In this document: positions 1 to 5,757 of the stretch, one piece after another
Layout of the letters: every line of letters begins with the position of its first letter
How positions within the stretch are numbered: position 1 is the first letter of the stretch
Source: DSNY01 sp037446035
Lineage (GTDB): Bacteria; Pseudomonadota; Gammaproteobacteria; Burkholderiales; Burkholderiaceae_F
Direction of reading: 5' to 3'
DNA length: 9,148 nt
Assembly (NCBI GenBank): GCA_037446035.1
Contig: JBBIJJ010000144.1
Span: 1-9,148, forward strand
Made by a program: the position numbers and the translations under genes
Notes under the pieces: generated by a model
What the model was told of the DNA's origin: nothing
Database searches by the model: none
What the model saw: only the letters and a program-made list of their open reading frames with translations

Positions 1-854
1 CGCAGGCTCATCACGGTCGCGAGCACGAACAACGCGTGCTCGAAGCGCGGCGCGTTCGGATCGGGTTCGTTGCGCGCGTAGTCGACGTCCATCAGCGCGA
101 ACGATCCCGGCTGCACCTCGTTGTAGACGCCGCTCGCCGCCTCGTAGACGAAGGTGCCGGTGCCGCCGCCGGTGATCACCTCGCACGGGATGTCGGCCGC
201 GCGGAACGCCGCGCGCACCTCTTCGGCCTTGCGCGCGGCGGCGAGCACCGCGCTGCGACGCTCGGGCACGCCGCGCCGGTGCTGCGCACTGCCGGCGTAC
301 GCATGCAGCCCCATGAAGGTCAGCCTGGGCGACGCGACGACCGTCTTGGCGATCGCCACCGCGGTCGACGCGTCGATCACGCCGCAGCGGTTCTGGCCGA
401 CGTCGAGCTCGACGTAGACGTCGAGCCGCGCGCCCTCCTTCTGGCAGATCGCGCCGATCTGCCGCGCGTTGCCGGCGTCGTCGACGCATACGCCGATCCG
501 CGCATTCGGATACCGACGCGCGAGGTCGGCCAGGCGATACAGCTTCTGCTCGCCGACGACCTCGTTGGTGATCAAGACATCGGGGATGCCTTCGGCGACG
601 AACACCTCGGCTTCGGAGACCTTCTGGCAGCACACGCCGACCGCGCCGGCCGCGACCTGCCGGCGCGCGATGGCGACGCACTTGTGCGACTTCGCGTGCG
701 GGCGCAGCCGCACGCCGGCGGCGCGCGTGGCGTTCGTCATCTGCCGCAGGTTGGATTCGAACTTGTCGAGATCGATGACCAAGGCGGGCGTATCGACGTC
801 GGCGAGCGCATCGCCGACGCGTGCCGGCGCAGGCGGCATCCAGCGGGCGTCCAT
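1..854 (-). CDS. D-threonine aldolase / D-serine dehydratase-like PLP enzyme, 3' end missing
   Basis: About 284 N-terminal residues are visible and the open frame runs off the left edge. The sequence fits the alanine-racemase-fold family that includes D-threonine aldolase, D-3-hydroxyaspartate aldolase and DSD1-type D-serine dehydratase. These are PLP enzymes that cleave or dehydrate D-beta-hydroxy amino acids. Visible marks are DTPALVIDLD near residue 21, RPHAKSHK at 51-58 (K55 is the likely PLP lysine), LHAYAGSAQH at 183-192 and the phosphate-binding GGGTGT at 229-234. Family members are usually about 370-380 residues, so roughly a quarter is missing, including the C-terminal metal-binding part that would help separate aldolase from dehydratase. 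The start at 854 is chosen because homology begins soon after it and a -10-like hexamer lies just upstream; a second ATG five codons later is possible. The gene is divergent from dcd. The family call is firm; the substrate is not determined. Confidence 0.85.
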   Translation of the reverse strand, partial: MDARWMPPAPARVGDALADVDTPALVIDLDKFESNLRQMTNATRAAGVRLRPHAKSHKCVAIARRQVAAGAVGVCCQKVSEAEVFVAEGIPDVLITNEVVGEQKLYRLADLARRYPNARIGVCVDDAGNARQIGAICQKEGARLDVYVELDVGQNRCGVIDASTAVAIAKTVVASPRLTFMGLHAYAGSAQHRRGVPERRSAVLAAARKAEEVRAAFRAADIPCEVITGGGTGTFVYEAASGVYNEVQPGSFALMDVDYARNEPDPNAPRFEHALFVLATVMSL

Positions 855-860
855 GCGCGA

Positions 861-866
861 AGTCTA
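861..866 (-). promoter_or_regulatory. -10-like hexamer placed for a leaderless aldolase transcript
   Basis: On the minus strand this reads TAGACT, followed by six bases (TCGCGC) and then the ATG at 854. A start site the usual seven or so bases after the hexamer would fall on the A of the start codon, and no Shine-Dalgarno sequence could fit between. The arrangement closely copies that before tcdA. No good -35 element is visible. This is inference from spacing and sequence only. Confidence 0.35.
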
Positions 867-878
867 ATCGGGCCCACG

Positions 879-884
879 TAGAAT
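879..884 (+). promoter_or_regulatory. -10-like hexamer for dcd
   Basis: TAGAAT followed by CGCCGCC is a common-looking -10 context in high-GC betaproteobacteria. It lies 60 bases before the dcd start, giving a predicted leader of about 54 bases. It is only 12 bases from the opposing hexamer of the divergent aldolase gene, so the two promoters would share a very small region. No convincing -35 is seen. Confidence 0.35.
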
Positions 885-944
885 CGCCGCCTTCGATTGC
901 ACCGTTGGCGTCCCACAACGCAATCCCCGATCCGCAATCCGACG

Positions 945-1508
945 ATGACCATCAAGAGCGACAAGTGGATCCGCCGCATGGCGGCGCAGGGCATGATCGA
1001 GCCGTTTGAGCCGGCGCAGGTGCGCGAGGTCGCGGGCCGCAAGATCGTCAGCTACGGTACCTCCAGCTACGGCTACGACATCCGCTGCGCGCGCGAATTC
1101 AAGATCTTCACCAACATCAACAGCACGATCGTCGACCCCAAGGCGTTCGATCCCGACTCGTTCGTCGACTTCGAGGGCGACGTCTGCATCATCCCGCCCA
1201 ACTCGTTCGCGCTGGCGCGCACCGTCGAGTACCTGCGCATTCCGCGCAACGTGCTGACGATCTGCCTCGGCAAGAGCACGTACGCGCGCTGCGGGATCAT
1301 CGTCAACGTCACGCCGCTGGAGCCGGAGTGGGAAGGCCACGTGACGCTGGAGTTCTCCAACACCACGCCGCTGCCCGCCAAGATCTACGCGGGCGAAGGC
1401 TGCGCGCAGGTGCTGTTCCTGGAAAGCGACGAGGTCTGCGAGACCAGCTACCGCGACCGTGGCGGCAAGTACCAGGGCCAGCGCGGGGTGACATTGCCGA
1501 AGGCATGA
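945..1508 (+). CDS. dcd: dCTP deaminase
   Basis: This cytosolic enzyme deaminates dCTP to dUTP, feeding dUMP and so dTTP synthesis. The 187-residue product matches the usual 187-193 residue length and the trimeric dUTPase-like fold. Family motifs are KIVSYGTSSYGYDIRC (33-48), DVCIIPPNSFALART (79-93), GKSTYAR (109-115), with S111 and R115 at active-site positions, EGHVTLEFSNTTPLPAKIY (130-148), with E136 as the probable catalytic glutamate, and the C-terminal GGKYQGQRGVTLPK. The ATG at 945 is preferred over an in-frame TTG at 897 because MTIKSDKWIRRM is the typical N-terminus of betaproteobacterial Dcd. There is no clear Shine-Dalgarno sequence. It appears to be a single-gene unit followed by a GC-rich hairpin. 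Confidence 0.97.
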   Translation: MTIKSDKWIRRMAAQGMIEPFEPAQVREVAGRKIVSYGTSSYGYDIRCAREFKIFTNINSTIVDPKAFDPDSFVDFEGDVCIIPPNSFALARTVEYLRIPRNVLTICLGKSTYARCGIIVNVTPLEPEWEGHVTLEFSNTTPLPAKIYAGEGCAQVLFLESDEVCETSYRDRGGKYQGQRGVTLPKA

Positions 1509-1521
1509 CGTCGCCCTGACG

Positions 1522-1546
1522 GCCCCTTTGCCGGGGGCAAGGGGGG
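1522..1546 (+). terminator. GC-rich hairpin after dcd
   Basis: CCCCTTTGCC pairs with GGCAAGGGG across a GGG loop, giving a ten-pair stem with one G-T pair, 14 bases past the dcd stop. No run of T follows, so an intrinsic terminator is only one reading; a dispersed hairpin repeat is another. The right arm ends AAGGGGGGC, the same nine bases as the hairpin at 6159-6178. Confidence 0.4.
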
Positions 1547-1700
1547 CTGCCGATCGCGGCGCCACGGACCCGCGCTGCGGACGAGGGCCGCCACGAAGGC
1601 CAGGCTGCGCCACACGCCCGGCGCCTTGCGTACGGTGCCGTTGGGCGTTTGAGCGGTCGCGCAGCGCCATTTCGGGCCTTACCGCGCGCCGGCTTGTTCG

Positions 1701-1706
1701 CACAAT
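1701..1706 (+). promoter_or_regulatory. possible -10 for the HDOD-GAF gene
   Basis: CACAAT lies 35 bases before the chosen start codon and is the only AT-rich hexamer near it. No convincing -35 is visible. The rest of the 233-base gap from 1509 to 1741 holds the dcd hairpin and the palindrome at 1709-1730, with no gene that I can support. Confidence 0.2.
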
Positions 1707-1708
1707 CC

Positions 1709-1730
1709 GGGCACGTGCCCGCGCGGGCAC
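1709..1730 (+). promoter_or_regulatory. overlapping palindromes just before the HDOD-GAF start
   Basis: Three alternating copies of one six-base word occur: GGGCAC, GTGCCC, GCGC, GGGCAC. Positions 1709-1720 form a perfect 12-base palindrome and 1715-1730 a perfect 16-base palindrome, sharing the middle arm. As RNA, only the second can fold (six pairs, GCGC loop), ending 11 bases before the ATG at 1742, where no Shine-Dalgarno is visible. It may be an operator or a structure that limits ribosome access. The inverted repeats are directly visible; the role is inferred. Confidence 0.4.
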
Positions 1731-1741
1731 CGTCGACTTCG

Positions 1742-3241
1742 ATGCCCGACACCTCTGCCCGTCCCGATGCTGCGCCGCTCGACGCGGTGTTCGAGGCGCT
1801 GCGCGCGCACGACGCGCTGCCTTCGGTCGGGCAGACGCTGGCGCGCGTGGCGCGCATGCTCGAAAGCGATACCGAAGCGGTGCAGGAACTGGCCAACGTG
1901 ATCCTGGCCGACGTGACGTTGACGCAAAGGCTGCTGAAGCTGGCCAACACGCTGCCGTACCGGGCAAGCAGCGTGCCGGTGACCACGATCACGCGGGCGA
2001 TCATGCTGCTCGGCTTCGACCAGGTGCGTGCGGCCGTCGTGTCGCTGGTGCTGCTCGACGGCCTGCTCGGCGGCCGCAACGTCGAGCGGTTGCGCGGCGA
2101 CTTCCACCGCGCGTTGCTCGCCGGCTGTCTGGCGCGCGAGGTGCTCGCCGGCGCCGGCAACGACGAAGCCGAGGAAGCGGCGATCGCGGCGCTGTTTCGC
2201 AGTGTCGGCCGCCTGCTGGTCGCCGTGTACGCGCCGGAGGCATTCGACGCGGTTCGGGTCGCGATGACGGCGGAGGCGCTCGGCGAGAGCGCCGCTTCGC
2301 GTCGGGTGCTCGGCCGCAGTTTCGACGAAGTCACGCAATCCGTGCTGAAGCTCTGGGCCGTGCCGGATCGGATCGCCGCTGCCGCGCAACCGGGGCCGCC
2401 GCGGCTGGACGCACCGCGCAGCGCCGCCGAACGCGTGCGGGCGGCCGCATTGTTTGGCGACGAGGTCGCCGGCATGCTGGCCGCGTACCGTGGTGCAGCA
2501 CTCGAGCGCGCACTGGCGGACGTGCTCGCACGGTTTGCATCGGCCTTGCCGGTCGAACGCGAACGGCTGACCGAGCTGCTCGAGGCCGCGACCACGCGCA
2601 CGCGCGAGATGGAAGTCGCCTGCGGGCTGAGCCCGACCACCAGCCCGGCGCGCGGCGTGCTCGATGCGCTGCCGGCCGACAGCCAGCTCGGCGTCGACGC
2701 CGTGCCGCCGGACAGCGCGCGCGATGCCGATGGACGACCGGTCAACGCGCGCGAGATCCTGCTGGCCGGTTTGGCCGACGCAAGCGAAAGCCTCGCGCGC
2801 GGCGCGGACCTCGGCGCGGTGATCCGCATCGTGCTTGAATCGATGTACTCGGGGCTGGGCTTTGCGCGCACCGCGCTGGTCGTGCGCGATCCCGCGGCCG
2901 GCGTGTTCCGCACGCGTGCAGCCTTCGGCGAGCCGCGCGCGAACTTCTCCTTCCCCGCGCGCGGTGCCGACCTGTTCCACGCCGCGCTCGCGCACGCCAG
3001 CGACCTGCTGATCGCCAACGTCGACGCGGAAAAGGTGCGTCCGAATCTGCCCGACTGGTTTGCGCGCGACTTCGCCGCGACGCGCAGTTTCCTGCTGATG
3101 CCGCTCGTGCTCAACGGCAAGGCGATCGGCTTCTTCTACGCCGACCGCACCGTGGTCGACGAGCGCGGGCTTGCCGCCGACGAGTTGAGCCTGCTGCGCA
3201 CGCTGCGCAATCACGTCGTGCTGGCGATGCGAACGCGGTAG
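1742..3241 (+). CDS. HDOD domain protein with C-terminal GAF-like domain
   Basis: The product is 499 residues with no signal peptide, so probably cytosolic. Residues about 15-215 form a HDOD domain, recognised from LPSVGQTL (26-33), the stretch LANVILADVTLTQRLLKLAN (50-69) and ITRAIMLLGFDQVRAAVVSL (83-102). The position where true HD phosphohydrolases have LLHDIGK reads LFRSVGR (151-157), so the metal-binding HD pair is absent and hydrolysis is not expected. A charged helical linker follows (about 250-295). Residues about 338-499 look like a GAF sensor domain (ILLAGLADASESL, then MPLVLNGKAIGFFYAD at 453-468). HDOD proteins commonly act as signalling scaffolds for motility, biofilm or stress. 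The start at 1742 is preferred to an in-frame TTG at 1649 because the extra residues are arginine/alanine-rich and unlike the family. A terminator-like hairpin follows. Confidence 0.85.
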   Translation: MPDTSARPDAAPLDAVFEALRAHDALPSVGQTLARVARMLESDTEAVQELANVILADVTLTQRLLKLANTLPYRASSVPVTTITRAIMLLGFDQVRAAVVSLVLLDGLLGGRNVERLRGDFHRALLAGCLAREVLAGAGNDEAEEAAIAALFRSVGRLLVAVYAPEAFDAVRVAMTAEALGESAASRRVLGRSFDEVTQSVLKLWAVPDRIAAAAQPGPPRLDAPRSAAERVRAAALFGDEVAGMLAAYRGAALERALADVLARFASALPVERERLTELLEAATTRTREMEVACGLSPTTSPARGVLDALPADSQLGVDAVPPDSARDADGRPVNAREILLAGLADASESLARGADLGAVIRIVLESMYSGLGFARTALVVRDPAAGVFRTRAAFGEPRANFSFPARGADLFHAALAHASDLLIANVDAEKVRPNLPDWFARDFAATRSFLLMPLVLNGKAIGFFYADRTVVDERGLAADELSLLRTLRNHVVLAMRTR

Positions 3242-3283
3242 ACGCGCGACGCCGACGTCTCCGAGTTGCCCAGCTGACCGTGC

Positions 3284-3315
3284 GCGCCGCCACGCGGCGT
3301 CGCTTCTTCGTTTTT
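3284..3315 (+). terminator. probable intrinsic terminator after the HDOD-GAF gene
   Basis: CGCCGC (3285-3290) and GCGGCG (3294-3299) form a six-pair stem around a CAC loop, extended by a G-T pair, and are followed by a T-rich stretch ending in five T (3311-3315). It lies 42 bases past the stop. The distance from stem to T run is a little long, which lowers confidence. Confidence 0.5.
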
Positions 3316-3382
3316 CCGAGAGTGCACAGCCGCGCCGCGGCGCGCATTCACCCGCGACGACAGTCGATGCGACGCCCGCTCC

Positions 3383-3388
3383 TACAAT
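3383..3388 (+). promoter_or_regulatory. -10 hexamer placed for a leaderless tcdA transcript
   Basis: TACAAT, a good -10 match, is followed by only six bases (TCGGCC) before the tcdA ATG. Transcription would begin at or next to the start codon, so no Shine-Dalgarno is possible. No strong -35 is visible. The layout is nearly the same as before the aldolase gene at 854. Confidence 0.5.
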
Positions 3389-3394
3389 TCGGCC

Positions 3395-4210
3395 ATGGAC
3401 GAAACCGTCGCAGAGACGTTCGCGGCCGACATCGCGCGCCGTTTCGGGGGCGTGGCGCGCCTGTACGGCGACGCGGCGTTCGAGCGCTTTGAGCGCGCGC
3501 GCGTCGCGGTGATCGGCATCGGCGGCGTCGGTTCCTGGACGGCGGAGGCGCTCGCGCGCAGCGCAGTCGGCACGCTGGTGCTGATCGATCTGGATCACAT
3601 CGCCGAGAGCAACACGAATCGCCAGATCCACGCGCTCGGCGACGAGTACGGCAAGGCCAAGGTGCTGGCGATGGCCGAGCGCATCCGCGCGATCAATCCG
3701 GCCGCGCGCGTGCGCTGCATCGAGGAGTTCGTCGCGCCCGACAACGTGGCCGAACTCGTCCGCGACGTGGACGCGGTCGTCGATTGCATCGACCAGGTGT
3801 CCGCCAAGGTGGCGGTAATCGCGCATTGCCGCGCGGCGAAGATCGACGTGGTGACTTGCGGCGCAGCCGGCGGCCGGACCGATCCGACGCGCATCCGCAG
3901 CGACGATCTGGCGCGCGTGGCCGGCGATCCGTTACTCGCCAAGGTGCGCTATCGGCTGCGCCGGCACTACGGCTTTCCGCGCGAGGCGGCGGGGCGGATC
4001 CGCAAATTCGGCGTGGCCGCGGTGTATTCGGACGAACCGGTGCGGCTGCCGATCGGCGCGTGCGCACCGGAACCGGACCTCGCCGCCGGGCTCGCTTGTG
4101 CAGGCTACGGTTCGAGCGTTATCGTGACCGCACCGCTCGGCTTCGCGGCCGCTGCGGTGGCGCTGGATCGCATCGTCCGCGCCGCGCCGGGCGAGCACGC
4201 CTGCCCTTGA
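3395..4210 (+). CDS. tcdA: tRNA threonylcarbamoyladenosine dehydratase
   Basis: This E1-like enzyme (formerly CsdL/YgdL) uses ATP to cyclise t6A37 into ct6A37 in tRNAs that read ANN codons. The 271-residue product has the family N-terminus RFGGVARLYG (16-25), the nucleotide-binding loop GIGGVGSW (41-48), an acidic LIDLDHIAESNTNRQIHAL stretch (63-81) with the NTNRQ signature of this branch, VDAVVDCIDQVSAKVAVI (125-142), CGAAGG (155-160) and a C-terminal hydrophobic YGSSVIVTAPLGFAAAAVAL (238-257). A ThiF/MoeB/HesA identity is unlikely because of the RFGG N-terminus and the lack of zinc-binding CxxC pairs. The start at 3395 gives the expected N-terminus. No partner genes such as csdA or csdE are nearby. 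Its stop codon lies inside the FNR-like box of the next gene. Confidence 0.95.
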   Translation: MDETVAETFAADIARRFGGVARLYGDAAFERFERARVAVIGIGGVGSWTAEALARSAVGTLVLIDLDHIAESNTNRQIHALGDEYGKAKVLAMAERIRAINPAARVRCIEEFVAPDNVAELVRDVDAVVDCIDQVSAKVAVIAHCRAAKIDVVTCGAAGGRTDPTRIRSDDLARVAGDPLLAKVRYRLRRHYGFPREAAGRIRKFGVAAVYSDEPVRLPIGACAPEPDLAAGLACAGYGSSVIVTAPLGFAAAAVALDRIVRAAPGEHACP

Positions 4211-4220
4211 CGGCTGTCAA
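4207..4220 (+). promoter_or_regulatory. FNR/ANR-type box before the universal stress gene
   Basis: TTGAC-GGCT-GTCAA is a perfect inverted repeat and fits the FNR-family core TTGA-N6-TCAA without mismatch. Its centre (4213.5) is about 41 bases before the start site predicted from the TAGCAT at 4242-4247, the place of an activator at class II FNR-dependent promoters. It overlaps the tcdA stop codon. Universal stress genes are known ANR/FNR targets in several proteobacteria. The repeat is seen; binding is inferred. Confidence 0.65.
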
Positions 4221-4241
4221 GGAGTGGCGGGCCGGCGCGCA

Positions 4242-4247
4242 TAGCAT
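4242..4247 (+). promoter_or_regulatory. -10 hexamer of the universal stress gene
   Basis: TAGCAT starts 21 bases after the FNR-like box, and there is no -35 match at the usual place, as expected for an activator-dependent promoter. The predicted start site is near 4254. An in-frame ATG at 4246 would then lie inside the promoter, which argues against it as the start codon. Confidence 0.5.
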
Positions 4248-4264
4248 GTGCACAAAGAGCTTTC

Positions 4265-4271
4265 GGGAGGG
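4265..4271 (+). promoter_or_regulatory. ribosome binding site that decides the GTG start
   Basis: GGGAGGG is a strong Shine-Dalgarno sequence with its GGAGG core five bases before GTG at 4276. No such sequence precedes the in-frame ATG at 4246. With the predicted promoter position, this makes GTG 4276 the likely start. Confidence 0.8.
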
Positions 4272-4275
4272 CAGC

Positions 4276-4710
4276 GTGTTCAAGAACATCCTGGTTCCCA
4301 CCGACGGAACCGAACTGTCGGCGAAGGCGATCGACGGGGCCGTCGGATTGGCACGGCAACTCGGCGCCAAGATCGTCGGCGTGACCGTCGTCGAGCCCTA
4401 CTCCTATGCGTCCCTGTCCGAATACCGGCCCGAGTCCTTCGAGGACTACGAGGCCCGGATGGACAAGGTCGCGCGCGAGCGCCTGGAAAAACTTGAAAAC
4501 GCCGCGAAAGCGGCTAATGTGACAGCTGAGGCGGTCATCGCGAAATCGTTCTCGCCGTACGAGGCGATCATCGAAACGGCCAAAGCGCGGGGCTGCGACG
4601 TGATCTTCATGGCGTCGCACGGGCGCCGCGGGTTAAACGCGATACTTCTCGGGAGCGAAACACAAAAGGTGCTGACGCACTCGAGCATTCCGGTCATGGT
4701 GTTCCGCTAG
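4276..4710 (+). CDS. universal stress protein, single UspA domain
   Basis: The 144-residue cytosolic protein is a complete single Usp domain starting (V/M)FKNILVPTDG, where D10 is the usual ATP-contacting aspartate. The C-terminal nucleotide loop reads MASHGRRGLNAILLGSETQ (112-130). It fits the G-x2-G-x9-G-S pattern of ATP-binding members, except that the first glycine is alanine (A113), a common variant. SIPVMVF forms the final strand. Residues 46-85 are a charged helical insert. Such proteins support survival under stress, often in low-oxygen or stationary conditions, but the molecular role is rarely known. The gene starts with GTG, has its own FNR-like promoter and ends before a strong hairpin, so it is probably transcribed alone. 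The family call is firm; the specific role is unknown. Confidence 0.93.
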   Translation: MFKNILVPTDGTELSAKAIDGAVGLARQLGAKIVGVTVVEPYSYASLSEYRPESFEDYEARMDKVARERLEKLENAAKAANVTAEAVIAKSFSPYEAIIETAKARGCDVIFMASHGRRGLNAILLGSETQKVLTHSSIPVMVFR

Positions 4711-4725
4711 GACCACCATCAGCGA

Positions 4726-4742
4726 GCGGGCATCGAGCCCGC
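4726..4742 (+). terminator. small hairpin after the universal stress gene
   Basis: GCGGGC and GCCCGC form a perfect six-pair stem around ATCGA, beginning 16 bases past the stop. There is no T run. It may add to termination together with the longer hairpin just downstream. Confidence 0.35.
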
Positions 4743-4745
4743 CTG

Positions 4746-4778
4746 AAGGGCCAAACGCCGAAGCGGCGCTTGGCCCTT
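4746..4778. terminator. strong hairpin between convergent genes, probable two-way terminator
   Basis: AAGGGCCAA (4746-4754) pairs with TTGGCCCTT (4770-4778), and the stem continues past one A-C mismatch with CGCCG/CGGCG around an AAG loop, for 14 paired bases. T-rich sequence (CGTCATTTTCC) follows on the plus strand. It lies between the universal stress gene and the 3' end of the minus-strand ligase remnant, so it could serve both directions. Confidence 0.75.
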
Positions 4779-4795
4779 CGTCATTTTCCAGCGCT

Positions 4796-5257
4796 TCAGA
4801 TGCGCCGCTCGCGGCCGCGCCAAAACGGCTCGCGCAGCTCGTGCTTGCGCGTCTTGCCCGCTGCGTTGCGCGGAAACTCGTCCATCACGATGACGTGCGC
4901 CACGCGCTGATAACGCGCCGAAACCCGTTCGTTGATCCACTCGCGCCACTCGTTTTCGATGGCGGCGCCCGGATGCCGCAGTACCACCGTAGCCACCGGC
5001 GTCTCGCCCCACTTGTCGTCAGGAATGCCGAACACCGCCACCTCGCGCACCCGCGGATGCCGCGCGACGACTTCCTCGATGTTTTTCCGATAGACCTTGA
5101 CGCCGCCGGAGTCGATCATGTCCTTCTTGCGGTCGACCAGGTACAAAGCGTCTTCGTCGACGTTGCCCAGGTCGCCCGAATACAGCCGGTCGTCGCGGAT
5201 CGCCTGCGCGGTGAGGTCGGGGCGGCCGTAGTAGCCGTCCATCAACATCGGGCCGCG
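4796..5257 (-). pseudogene. C-terminal remnant of an acyl-CoA synthetase / AMP-forming ligase
   Basis: About 150 residues of the C-terminal part of an ANL-superfamily ligase are present in one open frame: GRGPMLMDGYYGRPDLTAQA, then YSGDLG (23-28 counted from the ATG at 5248), LVDRKKDMIDSGGVKVYRKN (37-56), and FPRNAAGKTRKHELR (125-139), where K132 is the usual adenylation lysine. Intact enzymes are about 500-550 residues; the AMP- and acyl-binding domain with its STGTTG-type loop is absent. Reading back from the ATG, similarity ends at GRGP and the frame closes at 5291-5293. Only 62 bases then separate that stop from the hemerythrin start, so no N-terminal half is hidden nearby. A deletion or rearrangement seems the best reading; a free-standing C-terminal domain is a less likely alternative. 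DSGG replaces the more usual (I/L)SGG. No ribosome binding site precedes the ATG. Confidence 0.8.
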
Positions 5258-5280
5258 GCCGGCCGGCGCCTGCGGCGGAC

Positions 5281-5321
5281 TTGCGCTGCATCAAGGCGGG
5301 CGGCGCGTGCTGTCTTAGCTT
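5281..5321 (+). promoter_or_regulatory. FNR-like promoter of the hemerythrin pair
   Basis: TTGCG-CTGC-ATCAA (5281-5294) has one mismatch to TTGA-N6-TCAA and a perfect right half-site. Exactly 21 bases later comes TAGCTT (5316-5321), the same spacing as before the universal stress gene; both boxes are also followed by GG. The predicted start is near 5328, leaving a leader of about 28 bases. The site lies just beyond the point where the ligase remnant stops resembling its family. Confidence 0.5.
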
Positions 5322-5355
5322 GCGGTTATCCGATTCCCGTTTGCGGAGGGGCGCG

Positions 5356-5757
5356 ATGGCGGCAGCGCAGGCACATATCCGGCACGACGACATCTTCGTG
5401 GGCTTCAAGCCCATCGACGACCTGCACAAGGAGTTCCAGGCGATCCTGGATGCGCTGAACGACCCGCGCGAAGGCGACTACGGCGAAGATCTGCTCGCGC
5501 TGCACGAGCACCTGCTGCGTCACTGCGGGCTCGAGGAGCAGTGGATGCTGCAGGAGAACTACGAGCACTACGCGCGTCACAAGCGCGCGCATGAGCGGCT
5601 GCTCGAGTCGGTGTCCGACATCCGCCGCCGCTTCGACGGCGGCGACGTCGAAGGCGTGCGCCGCTACTGCGCCGACCTGATGAACTGGTTCGCGATCCAC
5701 GCGCAGGAAGAGGACGCCCCGCTCGCCGAGTGGCTGAAGGGCACGCCGCTGCGATGA
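5356..5757 (+). CDS. hemerythrin domain protein, first of a tandem pair
   Basis: The 133-residue cytosolic protein is a single four-helix hemerythrin domain binding a di-iron centre and probably O2. All seven expected ligands are present: H24 in IDDLHKEF, H56 and E60 in HCGLE, H75 and H79 in HKRAH, H115 and D120 in HAQEED. Spacing from the last tyrosine to the histidine pair (Y69, H75, H79) is as in bacteriohemerythrins. The start at 5356 has a strong GGAGGGG five bases upstream, so longer in-frame starts are rejected. It overlaps the second hemerythrin gene by four bases (ATGA), which implies one mRNA and coupled translation. Bacterial hemerythrins serve O2 delivery, storage or sensing; the role here is not determined, but the FNR-like promoter suggests low-oxygen expression. 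Confidence 0.9.
   Translation: MAAAQAHIRHDDIFVGFKPIDDLHKEFQAILDALNDPREGDYGEDLLALHEHLLRHCGLEEQWMLQENYEHYARHKRAHERLLESVSDIRRRFDGGDVEGVRRYCADLMNWFAIHAQEEDAPLAEWLKGTPLR

Noticed and set aside
36..881. Plus-strand open frame of 281 codons opposite the aldolase gene.
   Set aside because: The minus strand encodes clear PLP-enzyme motifs in the right order; the plus-strand product is low-complexity Arg/Asp/Ala-rich with no recognisable domain.
1509..1741. The 233-base gap between dcd and the HDOD-GAF gene as a possible small gene or gene remnant.
   Set aside because: No frame shows family-like sequence. Translations are Arg/Ala/Pro-rich, and only the hairpin, a weak -10 and the nested palindromes stand out.
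1679..3826. Very long open frame on the minus strand (715 codons) opposite the HDOD-GAF gene and tcdA, plus another of 603 codons at 1309-3120.
   Set aside because: Both are antisense to genes with clear family motifs, have compositionally odd translations rich in Arg, Ala, Ser or His, and are expected shadows in high-GC DNA where stops are rare.
4246..4275. ATG at 4246 as an alternative start of the universal stress gene, adding ten residues.
   Set aside because: It overlaps the predicted -10 hexamer, lacks a ribosome binding site, and Usp proteins normally start directly at the FKNILVPTDG strand.
3784..4710. A 308-residue reading in which the universal stress protein would have a long N-terminal extension.
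   Set aside because: The extra part overlaps tcdA in another frame and is Arg/Gly-rich. A complete Usp domain begins at GTG 4276 with a strong Shine-Dalgarno.
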